Shown here: piece by piece, positions 7,545-14,807 of the stretch | Position numbering within the stretch: position 1 is the stretch's first letter | Layout: the number at the start of each line of letters is the position of its first letter | NCBI GenBank assembly: GCA_034435435.1 | Contig: DAOTXN010000079.1 | Location: forward strand, 1 to 45,427 | Origin: DAOTXN01 sp034435435 | GTDB lineage: Bacteria; Chloroflexota; Anaerolineae; S140-20 | Length of the DNA: 45,427 nt | Direction: 5' to 3' | Notes under the pieces: model-generated | Told to the model about the DNA's origin: nothing | What the model saw: the letters and a program-made list of their open reading frames with translations, nothing else | Database searches by the model: none | Made by a program: the position numbers and the translations under genes

Positions 7545-7913
7545 GTGTCTGGACGTTTATTTTTATTTCTAATGTTGTTGGCGGCGCTGACCACAGCGGC
7601 GACCTATTTGTACACGGCGGACACTCAGGAGACTCTAAAAACCCCAGGATTGGCCGACCTCGACCGTCGTGCGACGGTTCATGGCTGGCCATGGAGTTAT
7701 TATGCCGAGGTTGTGGAATTGGTCGACCTGGGCGAGCGTCAGGTTGCGGTGATGGAATACACAGAAATCAGAGCCGAAGAGTTATTGCAGACCTACGCCT
7801 TGTGGTTCCTGGTCTGGTTGATCACCGTGCCGCTTGTGCTGCTGTCTATTGGTTCGCGTCGGAAAAAAGATTCGGCTATTTCCAGGCCTCACGCTCCCGA
7901 GGCGCCAGATTAA
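7545..7913 (+). CDS. Small two-helix membrane protein
   Basis: A 122-residue protein with an N-terminal signal-anchor helix (about 4-22) and a second helix at about 82-102, separated by an outer loop of some 55 residues, then a basic tail. GTG 7545 is the likely start. No family recognised. Its last 38 bp overlap the convergent PAP2 gene. Confidence 0.55.
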   Translation: MSGRLFLFLMLLAALTTAATYLYTADTQETLKTPGLADLDRRATVHGWPWSYYAEVVELVDLGERQVAVMEYTEIRAEELLQTYALWFLVWLITVPLVLLSIGSRRKKDSAISRPHAPEAPD

Positions 7914-8757
7914 GCTGCACAAACAGCCAGGGCGCGCCTAGGCTGGCCCATGCGCCCACCAGCGCGTAGCGCAGGAACCGCCAAGCCAATCCGGCGGGGA
8001 AAATGGCCCGGGTCCCCAGCCACAAGCCTACCAAAACGACGCCTCCCACGGCAAAACGCGCCGCCCGCTGCCACAGCGGCCCCTGGACGCTGAATCCCAC
8101 TCGGCGTACTTCAACCAACAAGCCCGCCAGCAAACCGACCAACGTTCCCATCAACTGGGCGCTGCTTTCGTTGGCGTAGATCAGAAACAGCGCCAGCGGC
8201 GCGATCACCGCCAGCGCCATCTTGCGACTCGTGGGCCACGGGCGCACATAATATTCCACGTCCGGCTCGACCCGCAGATAGAGCAGCAATACGGCCATGC
8301 CAACGAGCCAGCCAACCAGTACGTCGCTGGCAAAGTGGACTCCCAGGTAGATGCGCGACACTCCCACGGCCAGCGCCGCCCATCCGGCAATGACCCAGGC
8401 GCGCGGCCGACGCAGTTGCGTTGCCAGATAGCCATACACCGCCACGCTGTTCTGCGCATGACCGCTGGGTAGGCCAGGGCTGGTTTCCTCTGCCAGCGCC
8501 TTGACCCGTTCAGGCGAGGGGCGCGGCTGGTCAAAAAGGTCTTTGAGCGCATAGTTGAGGTAAGCCGACAGCATCAGCAGCACACTCAAGCGCGCGCCCT
8601 GGCGCTTGTCCACGCACCAAAATATCAGCGGCAACAGCAGCAGAAAAGCCTGCTCGGCACCCAATGTCGTGATAGCCTTGAACAGTGCATCCAGAGCTGG
8701 ACTGAATTGCTGTAGCCAGACGATGATATCATAGCCCCACTCCAAGATGCCCTCCAT
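7876..8757 (-). CDS. PAP2-family membrane phosphatase
   Basis: A 293-residue integral membrane phosphatase of the PAP2/lipid phosphatase class. The three active-site motifs are present: K72-(6)-RP (KDLFDQPRP), PSGH at 97-100, and SR-(5)-H-(3)-D at 134-145 (SRIYLGVHFASD). About eight hydrophobic segments are seen. The extra C-terminal membrane region (about 180-280) goes beyond the core domain. Likely substrates are undecaprenyl diphosphate or phosphatidic acid. It is transcribed alone from the minus strand. Confidence 0.92.
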   Translation of the reverse strand: MEGILEWGYDIIVWLQQFSPALDALFKAITTLGAEQAFLLLLPLIFWCVDKRQGARLSVLLMLSAYLNYALKDLFDQPRPSPERVKALAEETSPGLPSGHAQNSVAVYGYLATQLRRPRAWVIAGWAALAVGVSRIYLGVHFASDVLVGWLVGMAVLLLYLRVEPDVEYYVRPWPTSRKMALAVIAPLALFLIYANESSAQLMGTLVGLLAGLLVEVRRVGFSVQGPLWQRAARFAVGGVVLVGLWLGTRAIFPAGLAWRFLRYALVGAWASLGAPWLFVQLNLAPREREAWK

Positions 8758-8797
8758 CGTCGTCCTCCTATTTTTTATTCCAGCGGTACAGGCTGTG

Positions 8798-8914
8798 CTA
8801 GCAGCCTGTCCGAGAGACGTAATTTAGCCCCTTGTGGGCGTCCAACATGGGCGCAAAACGAGCAAGGAACGGGCACAAGGCCCTATATTACAGGGTTCTC
8901 CGACAGGCTGCTAG
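8798..8914. repeat. MITE-like element with terminal inverted repeats
   Basis: A 117-bp non-coding element bounded by CTAGCAGCCTGTCCGAGA on the left and its near-complement on the right (…TCTCCGACAGGCTGCTAG). One mismatch occurs in the first 17 positions. The inversion extends weakly inward (cgtaatttag / ccctatattaca). Similar 'CAGCCTGTCGGAGAA' ends occur on transposase-carrying elements, so this is probably a non-autonomous derivative. It lies upstream of the PAP2 gene. Confidence 0.7.
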
Positions 8915-8985
8915 GATCGAGTGAGGTAACAAAACCCTGGCGCGAATGACGGGATTGTACAGCAGGAGACAAAAATCCGCAAAAC

Positions 8986-9022
8986 AAAACTCGGCGCTGC
9001 GAACCATCGAGCGCCGAGTTTT
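8986..9022. terminator. Bidirectional intrinsic terminator
   Basis: AAAACTCGGCGCT (8986-8998) is perfectly complementary to 9010-9022 with an 11-nt loop. A-run and T-run flanks allow termination in both directions. It lies downstream of the minus-strand hydrolase gene. Confidence 0.75.
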
Positions 9023-9027
9023 GGATC

Positions 9028-9059
9028 GGGCGGCAGTTGGGGGGGGGGACTAACCGCCC
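9028..9059. repeat. G10 homopolymer held in a GGGCGG/CCGCCC stem
   Basis: A run of ten G (9039-9048) is flanked by GGGCGG (9028-9033) and CCGCCC (9054-9059). No gene covers it and no promoter pair brackets it that I can see. Confidence 0.6.
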
Positions 9060-9117
9060 TTGTAGATGAACCTACGCCTTGATAGTAACACAAGATCTTT
9101 GATGGTGCAAGCAATTT

Positions 9118-9154
9118 GCTAACAGTTAGCTTAAAAATTTATGCACTGGTGCAT
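9118..9154. promoter_or_regulatory. Two small perfect palindromes in AT-rich spacer
   Basis: GCTAACAGTTAGC (9118-9130) and ATGCACTGGTGCAT (9141-9154) lie side by side in the spacer between the terminator and the hydrolase stop codon. They could be protein-binding sites or part of the 3' end of the transcript. Confidence 0.3.
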
Positions 9155-9195
9155 TGTAAAGCGGGGAATTTACATTTGTTTTGCCATTCGTGTTG

Positions 9196-9975
9196 TTAAT
9201 ACGATGCAATAACAGGATTAGACAGCGCGCCGATTCCTTCAATCGTCACCTCGACCACATCGCCAGCCTCCAACGGGCCTACACCGGCCGGCGTGCCGGT
9301 CATCACCACGTCGCCCGGTTCCAGCGTGATCATCTGCGAGATATAGCTGACCAGCTCGGACGGCGAAAAAACCATTTCGCGGGTATGCCCCATTTGCCGG
9401 TACAGGCCGTTTACCTGGCAGGTAATGGAAAGATTCGAGGCGTCGGCGGCCGACAGACCCGTCAAAATCCACGGCCCGAGGGGCGCGCTGGTGTCAAAGC
9501 CCTTGCCGCGCGTCCACTGGTGATCCTGGCGTTGCAGGTCGCGGGCGGTCACGTCGTTCCCGCAAGTAACGCCCAGTACGTACTCCCATGCCGCGTCGGA
9601 CGGCACATTCCTACAACGCCGCCCGATGACCAGGCACAGCTCGGCCTCGTGTTCTACCCGCTCCGATTGGGGCGGCAGCACGATGGCCTGGCCGGGGCCG
9701 ATCACGGCGCTAGGCGGTTTGAAAAAAAGCAACGGTTCTTTGGGCACTTGACTGCCATGTTCGGCGGCGTGTTCGGCGTAATTACGGCCTACCGCCACAA
9801 TTTTGGTCGGTGTGCATGGGGCCAACAATTCGACCTCATCCACCGCGCCGACCAACGGGCCGGCCGTCACTGCTGCCACGTTGGTAAAGGGATCGCCATG
9901 CAGCGCGTAAACGCTGTGTGCTTCCAACAGGCCAAAAGCGGGGCCGTCAGACCCGGCGTAGCGTAGCAAGATCAT
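9196..9975 (-). CDS. Fumarylacetoacetate hydrolase family protein
   Basis: A 259-residue protein of the FAH superfamily (hydrolases, decarboxylases and isomerases acting on 2-keto acids, Mg/Mn dependent). The core motif KIVAVGRNYAEHAAEHG is followed by the metal ligands in VEHEAEL and NDVTARDLQ, then TGTPAGVGP near the C-terminus. ATG 9975 was chosen because GGAGAA sits at the right distance. An ATG at 9990 would overlap that site. It may be the last gene of the FmdB/CsoR transcription unit, 50 nt upstream. Confidence 0.9.
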   Translation of the reverse strand: MILLRYAGSDGPAFGLLEAHSVYALHGDPFTNVAAVTAGPLVGAVDEVELLAPCTPTKIVAVGRNYAEHAAEHGSQVPKEPLLFFKPPSAVIGPGQAIVLPPQSERVEHEAELCLVIGRRCRNVPSDAAWEYVLGVTCGNDVTARDLQRQDHQWTRGKGFDTSAPLGPWILTGLSAADASNLSITCQVNGLYRQMGHTREMVFSPSELVSYISQMITLEPGDVVMTGTPAGVGPLEAGDVVEVTIEGIGALSNPVIASY

Positions 9976-10025
9976 GCGTTGGTTCTCCATCCAGCAGACA
10001 CCCGATTTCGGAAAGAAACCGGGGG

Positions 10026-10307
10026 CTAATCGGGCAACTTGCCCAGAGCGTTCATCAGCGTATCAATGATTTGAGCCGTCGCCGCCACGTCCTTGGCCTC
10101 GACCAGACAAGCCGTGGCGTAGGCGCGCGCCAGCGATAGGCTGGCCGTGTGCAGCGCCGACCGAACCGCCGTGAGCTGCTGCAAAATGGCCTCGCAATCG
10201 CGTTCCTCCTCGACCATGCGCTGCACGCCCCGCATCTGCCCTTCGGCCCGCTTGAGCCGGTTGAGCAAAGCGACCTTTTCCTCGTCGGCCAATCTCAATA
10301 GCGCCAT
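10026..10307 (-). CDS. CsoR/CstR-family repressor
   Basis: A 93-residue all-helical repressor of the CsoR/RcnR/FrmR (DUF156) family. The family core LLNRLKRAEGQMRGVQRMVEEERDCEAILQQL is clear. The first sensing Cys (in RDCE) and the second (in ATACLVE) are present. The His that completes the copper site in CsoR (HxxxC) is replaced by Tyr. It may therefore sense persulfide or another electrophile rather than Cu(I). It lies in an operon with an FmdB protein behind a palindrome of CsoR type. ATG 10307 follows GGTGGAAAA. Confidence 0.85.
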   Translation of the reverse strand: MALLRLADEEKVALLNRLKRAEGQMRGVQRMVEEERDCEAILQQLTAVRSALHTASLSLARAYATACLVEAKDVAATAQIIDTLMNALGKLPD

Positions 10308-10375
10308 TTTTCCACCATTCGTGTTTTTCGTGTTCTTGGTATTGCGACAACCCGGCCGCGTGGCGGCTAGATCCG

Positions 10376-10591
10376 TCAGCCGCTGGGAGCGCAGTTCGCC
10401 GCCGCCGTCGAGGTGGAAAAAGAGAGTGCGCCGCCCACGTTGGCCGCCGCCACCAGCGTGACCTGTTTGCGATAGCTGTCCTGTCCGCAAGTGGGGCAGG
10501 GGACGGCGGCTTCTCTGGCCTCGCGCCCGCTGCGCACGAGCTTTTCAAACGATTGTCCGCAGGTGGGACAGATGTATTCGTAGATGGGCAT
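10376..10591 (-). CDS. FmdB-type zinc-ribbon protein
   Basis: A 71-residue protein with the FmdB/CxxC_CxxC_SSSS pattern: MPIYEYICPTCGQSFEKLV, then CPTCG at about 32-36. The C-terminal tail is low in complexity (STSTAAANCAPSG). Such proteins are thought to be small regulatory or ribosome-associated zinc proteins. GGAGGT is upstream. It is the first gene after the TATACTATACC palindrome and co-directional with the CsoR-family gene. Confidence 0.85.
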   Translation of the reverse strand: MPIYEYICPTCGQSFEKLVRSGREAREAAVPCPTCGQDSYRKQVTLVAAANVGGALSFSTSTAAANCAPSG

Positions 10592-10613
10592 CGGGATGAC
10601 CTCCTGTGGTTCT

Positions 10614-10637
10614 TATACTATACCGAGGTATAGTATA
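10614..10637 (-). promoter_or_regulatory. Perfect palindromic operator of the FmdB-CsoR operon
   Basis: TATACTATACC, a 2-bp centre, then its exact complement (11-bp arms). The core TATACC..GGTATA resembles operators of CsoR-family repressors, and TATACT could also serve as the -10 box. Autoregulation by the downstream repressor is inferred. Confidence 0.7.
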
Positions 10638-10663
10638 CAATGACGCACCAAGCTTGTCAAGGG

Positions 10664-13600
10664 TCACTCGCCGGGCACGTAACGACTCACCCCACCTACC
10701 GTGCCCACCCACACCACACCCTCCGGCGTGACGTGGATGGCGTTCACCTCAGGGTGCGCCAGCCCGTCGGCGACGGTAAAAGTCTCCCAGCCACCGCTGA
10801 GCGGATCAAAATGAGCCAGGCCTCTGTCGCTGTCTACCCACACCGTCCCGTCGGGGCCGACGGCCAGCACGCTGATCCAGCTATCGTCGGGGCTGTCAAA
10901 GCGGCTCCATTGACCGTCATCCAGATGGTAAAGCGCGCCCTCGCCGACCACCCACAGCCCTCCGTCGGGCGCGGCGGCGATGGCGTCCACGTATTCCTGG
11001 GGCGCGTTGCCCGCCGCCTGGGGGATGCTCCAACTCTCGCCATCGTAACGCACCAGGCCGGCCTCTCCGCCGACCCACACCGCCCCGTCGGGGGCCACGT
11101 AAACCGTGTATGCCGTCCCCAGCGCCGGATGGTCGGCCAGGGCCTCCGTCGCGCCGGTCGTTGGGTCGTGGTGCAGCAGGCGGTGGGTCTCGGTGCGCAG
11201 CCACAGGCTGCCGTCCGGCGCAAAGTCAATCTCCCAGGCCTGATCCTCGGCCAACTCCTCCACCGCCAGGCTATGCCAGCTTGAACCATCGTACCAGCGC
11301 AGCTCGCCATAGCCGCTCAGCCATACCTGGCCGGCGGCGTCTACCGCGGCGGCGGCGGGCCAATCCATCGCGCCCTCGGCCTCGCCCATGGTCCGCCAGG
11401 CGTCGGCGGCGGGGTCGTAACGGCTCAATCCACTGCCGGCGTGGGTGAACCAGAGCGCGCCGCTCCCATCCTGCAAAACGTAATCCACCCAGTTGCCCCC
11501 CACCGGATCGTCGGTGGCCCAAGTGTGCCACTCTGCGCCGTCGTACAAGAGCACCCCGTCGCCTGCCGTCCCGAACCACACCCCGCGCTCGTCTTGGATC
11601 ACATCGAGCACCGTCCACGCGGACAGGTCTTCAAAGCGTTGCCAGTCGCCGGTTTCGGGGTCGTAGCGGGCAGCGCCGTCGCCGGCAAACCACAGGCCGC
11701 CGTCATCGGCCTGGACCATGGCGTATATGGCAATGTCGGACAATTGAGACACAGTCTGCCAGTCGCCTGTCTGCGGGTCTAACCTGACCACCTCGTGCTC
11801 AAAGCTGGCCCACAGCTCGCCGTCATCGCTCAACAGCAGATCCCAGACCCGGTCGTCGGGCAGACCGTCGGCGCTGCCCAACACCTGCCACGCGCTCCCA
11901 TCGAAATGGGCCAAGCCATCGTCGAGCAGGCCCACCCACAGCCCGCCGGCTTCGTCCTCCAGGATGGCCGTGGGCTTGGGGAACTCGAAGGGCAGCGGTG
12001 GAAGCGGGGGCGGTCCCCATGCGCCGTCGGCGTAGTAGTTCAGGCCGCGGTCGCCGTAGGCGGCCCCGGCCCACAGCCCGCCGTCGCCGTCCAGGAAAAG
12101 GGTATGCACCTCGGCAGAATCCAGCCCATCGGCTTCGTCAAAGAGCGCCCAACTCTCGCCATCAAAACGGTTGATGCCGGCGTCGGTGGCGATCCACAGG
12201 TTGCCATCGTCGTCCACCAGCAAATCGTTCACCCAGCCAGGGGCCAATCCGTCGCCCGCGCCGAGCTTGACGTAGCTGCCGTCGCTCAGGTCCCAGCGCA
12301 CCAGCCCGCCCTCGCCGCCAGCCCACAAATAATCGTCCTGGCGGGCCAGGGCGCGCACAAAGTTGCCGTTGGTGAAACTGGTCCAGCCGGCAGTCGGCGC
12401 TGCGGCCCCAGCCGGGGCGAGGGCCACGGCGTCGGCGTTGGCGAAGCCGGTGTGGCTGCCCGCCACGCCGACGCTGACCGTCTCGCCGGCGTCCAAGGTG
12501 AACGCGCCGAGCCTGACCCACCGGCTGCCGTCGTTGCGCTGATCCACGCTCAGCGTGACCGAGCCGGCGAGAGAAGTAACCGTGAAGGGCGTGTCGGTGG
12601 CGCGGTCGTCGCCCTGCGGCCACCAGGCCCACAGGTCATATTCGCCTGCCTGGGCGACAGTGAGATCAAAGCGCGCCCGGCAGTCGGCGCAGCCAGGTTC
12701 GGCGTAACGGAAATTATCGCCGTAGCCAACGCCGCCGCAGCTTCTGCGCCCACATTCGCCCCATTCTCCGGCCTCGATGGTGAAGCCGGGGTCGTTGTTA
12801 TCCACGACCAGCTCCCCGGCAGGCATGGGTTGGGCCGCCAACGCGGGGGAAGTGGCGACCGCGGGCGGCAGCGCGGCCCCGGCCGGTGGGTTAGTGGTGG
12901 CTTGAGCGACGACGAGCGCCACCGTCGGCGTCGCCTGGGCCTTGCCGCCGCCCAATTTGGGCCAGACCAGCAGCGCGACGATCAGCACGGCCGCCAGCGC
13001 CGCCACGCCCCCGGCGATGGGCAGCCAGGGAATCGATTTACGCGGCGGGGCGACGACTGCCGGCTCGGACACGACCGTCTTGACGAGAGAGGGTGGCGCA
13101 GACGGCAGGGCCGACTCGGTCGGTAGGCCGGCCGCCGCTTTTTCCAGCGCATCCACCAGCGCCTCGGCGGTCTGGAAGCGGTCGGCGGGTGACTTGGCCA
13201 TGGCTTTCAGAATCACCCGCTCCACCGCTTCCGGCACGTCCGGCTTGACCTGGCGCGGCGGGGGCAGCGGATCGTTGACGTGCTTGAGCAGCACGGCCAG
13301 GGGCGTCTCGGCCTCAAAGGGCACGCGCCCGGTGACCATCTCGTACAGCACGACGCCCAGCGCATAGATGTCGCTGCGGTGGTCCACCGGCTCGCCGAGT
13401 CCCTGTTCGGGCGACATGTAGGCCGGCGTGCCGATGATGGCCCCGGTGGCCGTGTACTGGATCGCGCCTGCCACCAGTTTGGCGATGCCAAAGTCGGTGA
13501 GAAAAGCGTCGCCGCGCCGGTCAATCAGCACGTTGGTGGGCTTGATGTCACGGTGCACCACCCCCTGGCTGTGGGCATGACCCAGCGCGCCGCCCACCTG

Positions 13601-13951
13601 TCTCATGATGCGCAGCGTTTCGCGCATCGGCAAAGGGGCGCGTTGAGCGATTATGTCTTTGAGCGTGCCAGCCTCGATGTAGCGCATCACCAGGTAGGTG
13701 ATGCCCTCCTGCTCGCCATAGTCGTGGACTGGCAGGATGAAGGGATGTTCCAGGCGCGCCAGCGTGTGCGCCTCTTGGGTAAAGCGGGCCACAAAGGTCT
13801 CGTCTTGGGTGAAATGCGCGGGGAGAATCTTGACCGCCACGTAGCGGTCCATCGAGGGTTGATAGGCCTTGTAAATGGTCGCCATGCCGCCCTGGCCGAT
13901 TTGCTCCAGGAGCTGGTAGGCGCCCAGTCGTTTGCCGACGTATTGGTTCAT
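10664..13951 (-). CDS. Receptor-like Ser/Thr kinase with golvesin-like domain and beta-propeller
   Basis: A 1095-residue Hanks-type kinase. It has a Gly loop (IGQGGMATIY, 18-27), Lys41, HRDIKPTN (133-140) and DFG (153-155), so it should be active. A membrane helix at about 308-330 follows. Outside lies a Gly/Cys-containing segment (about 378-510) resembling the golvesin/Xly carbohydrate-binding domain. The rest is a propeller with repeated 'D.G.LW..T..GI.RFDG..W' units of the two-component-regulator type (about 520-1095). The propeller probably senses an extracellular ligand. GAAAGGAG is upstream. The next two genes, in the same direction upstream, are also surface proteins. Confidence 0.93.
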   Translation of the reverse strand: MNQYVGKRLGAYQLLEQIGQGGMATIYKAYQPSMDRYVAVKILPAHFTQDETFVARFTQEAHTLARLEHPFILPVHDYGEQEGITYLVMRYIEAGTLKDIIAQRAPLPMRETLRIMRQVGGALGHAHSQGVVHRDIKPTNVLIDRRGDAFLTDFGIAKLVAGAIQYTATGAIIGTPAYMSPEQGLGEPVDHRSDIYALGVVLYEMVTGRVPFEAETPLAVLLKHVNDPLPPPRQVKPDVPEAVERVILKAMAKSPADRFQTAEALVDALEKAAAGLPTESALPSAPPSLVKTVVSEPAVVAPPRKSIPWLPIAGGVAALAAVLIVALLVWPKLGGGKAQATPTVALVVAQATTNPPAGAALPPAVATSPALAAQPMPAGELVVDNNDPGFTIEAGEWGECGRRSCGGVGYGDNFRYAEPGCADCRARFDLTVAQAGEYDLWAWWPQGDDRATDTPFTVTSLAGSVTLSVDQRNDGSRWVRLGAFTLDAGETVSVGVAGSHTGFANADAVALAPAGAAAPTAGWTSFTNGNFVRALARQDDYLWAGGEGGLVRWDLSDGSYVKLGAGDGLAPGWVNDLLVDDDGNLWIATDAGINRFDGESWALFDEADGLDSAEVHTLFLDGDGGLWAGAAYGDRGLNYYADGAWGPPPLPPLPFEFPKPTAILEDEAGGLWVGLLDDGLAHFDGSAWQVLGSADGLPDDRVWDLLLSDDGELWASFEHEVVRLDPQTGDWQTVSQLSDIAIYAMVQADDGGLWFAGDGAARYDPETGDWQRFEDLSAWTVLDVIQDERGVWFGTAGDGVLLYDGAEWHTWATDDPVGGNWVDYVLQDGSGALWFTHAGSGLSRYDPAADAWRTMGEAEGAMDWPAAAAVDAAGQVWLSGYGELRWYDGSSWHSLAVEELAEDQAWEIDFAPDGSLWLRTETHRLLHHDPTTGATEALADHPALGTAYTVYVAPDGAVWVGGEAGLVRYDGESWSIPQAAGNAPQEYVDAIAAAPDGGLWVVGEGALYHLDDGQWSRFDSPDDSWISVLAVGPDGTVWVDSDRGLAHFDPLSGGWETFTVADGLAHPEVNAIHVTPEGVVWVGTVGGVSRYVPGE

Positions 13952-13994
13952 GGCGCTCCTTTCCCTGCTGTGAACCGGTTATAGCCCCCTGTCT

Positions 13995-14036
13995 ATTATA
14001 GCACAGTTGTGACTGCTCAGGTAAAACAGGTTTTAC
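13995..14036 (-). promoter_or_regulatory. Kinase promoter with palindromic operator
   Basis: Reading the minus strand, an extended -10 (TGCTATAAT) lies at 14003-13995. Around the -35 position is a perfect palindrome, GTAAAACAGGTTTTAC (14021-14036). A repressor or activator binding there would control the kinase. Confidence 0.5.
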
Positions 14037-14099
14037 CATCAAGACGCCAAGACACCAAGGTTCTGCAAGACGCGAATGCTTCAGAATGACACGCGGCTG

Positions 14100-14789
14100 C
14101 TAGGGCTGGATGACAAACGTGTGTGCGCTCTGCTCAAAAATGGGTTGGCGGCGCTCAAATTCGTCTGCTCCTGTGGAATAGGTCACCGTCCACATCGTCC
14201 GGCCATCTTTGATCATGTAACTCAGTTGCTTGCCCGCTCTCCCCAAAACGGTGAACTCGAGCGTGAGCTGCCCCGCCTGGTAGCGATCCAGCGCGACCAC
14301 CTCCCGGCCCACCACGCGGAAATCGGAGGGCAATTGCTTGACGACCGCCTCCATATAGGCGCTGACTGTCGTGGCCGACGGCGCCTTCTCGCGGGTGACG
14401 TTCACGTTGGTCAGGAAACCCGACGGCCCCACCTGGGCGTCAAAGGCCCAGATGACAAAGGCCGTCTGGTTTTGTTCGATCATCTGCGCCAACTGGAGAT
14501 ATTCAGGCCCCAGCGCCCTTACACTGCCGACGATGAGCTCCAGGTCTGTTTCGGGATCGCCGCCCGTAAAGCTGACCGGCAGCCATAGCGTCACTCCCTC
14601 TCCCTCCAGCGCTTTCCAGCCGGGGATAGGGGTGGGCGTGGGCTGGGCTGGGGGAGCGGGTGCGCGGTCGGTCAGGGAGACAAAAAGGCCAACCCCCAAC
14701 ACGACGAAACTGACCACGGCCAGCACGGCGAGCACCGCTGCCTGGGCGGGAGTCATGCCGAAAAACGAGGCCTTGACATTTGGAGGCAT
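14100..14789 (-). CDS. Membrane-anchored DcrB/PsbP-like surface protein
   Basis: A 229-residue protein with an N-terminal membrane helix (about 13-40), a Pro/Thr linker (APAPPAQPTPTPIP) and an alpha/beta domain. The domain starts 'LEGEGVTLWLPVSF' and contains 'NVNVTREKAPSATTVSAYMEAVVKQLP'. That pattern suggests the DcrB/PsbP/DUF1795 fold, but the match is by eye. Function unknown. It lies between the kinase gene and an M23 lipoprotein gene. Confidence 0.55.
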   Translation of the reverse strand: MPPNVKASFFGMTPAQAAVLAVLAVVSFVVLGVGLFVSLTDRAPAPPAQPTPTPIPGWKALEGEGVTLWLPVSFTGGDPETDLELIVGSVRALGPEYLQLAQMIEQNQTAFVIWAFDAQVGPSGFLTNVNVTREKAPSATTVSAYMEAVVKQLPSDFRVVGREVVALDRYQAGQLTLEFTVLGRAGKQLSYMIKDGRTMWTVTYSTGADEFERRQPIFEQSAHTFVIQP

Positions 14790-14807
14790 AATAGCTGCCC
14801 TTTCGGG

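Noticed and set aside
11795..13126. Plus-strand frame of 443 codons opposite the kinase gene
   Set aside because: It mirrors the kinase propeller and linker, shows no recognisable domain and has no start signals.
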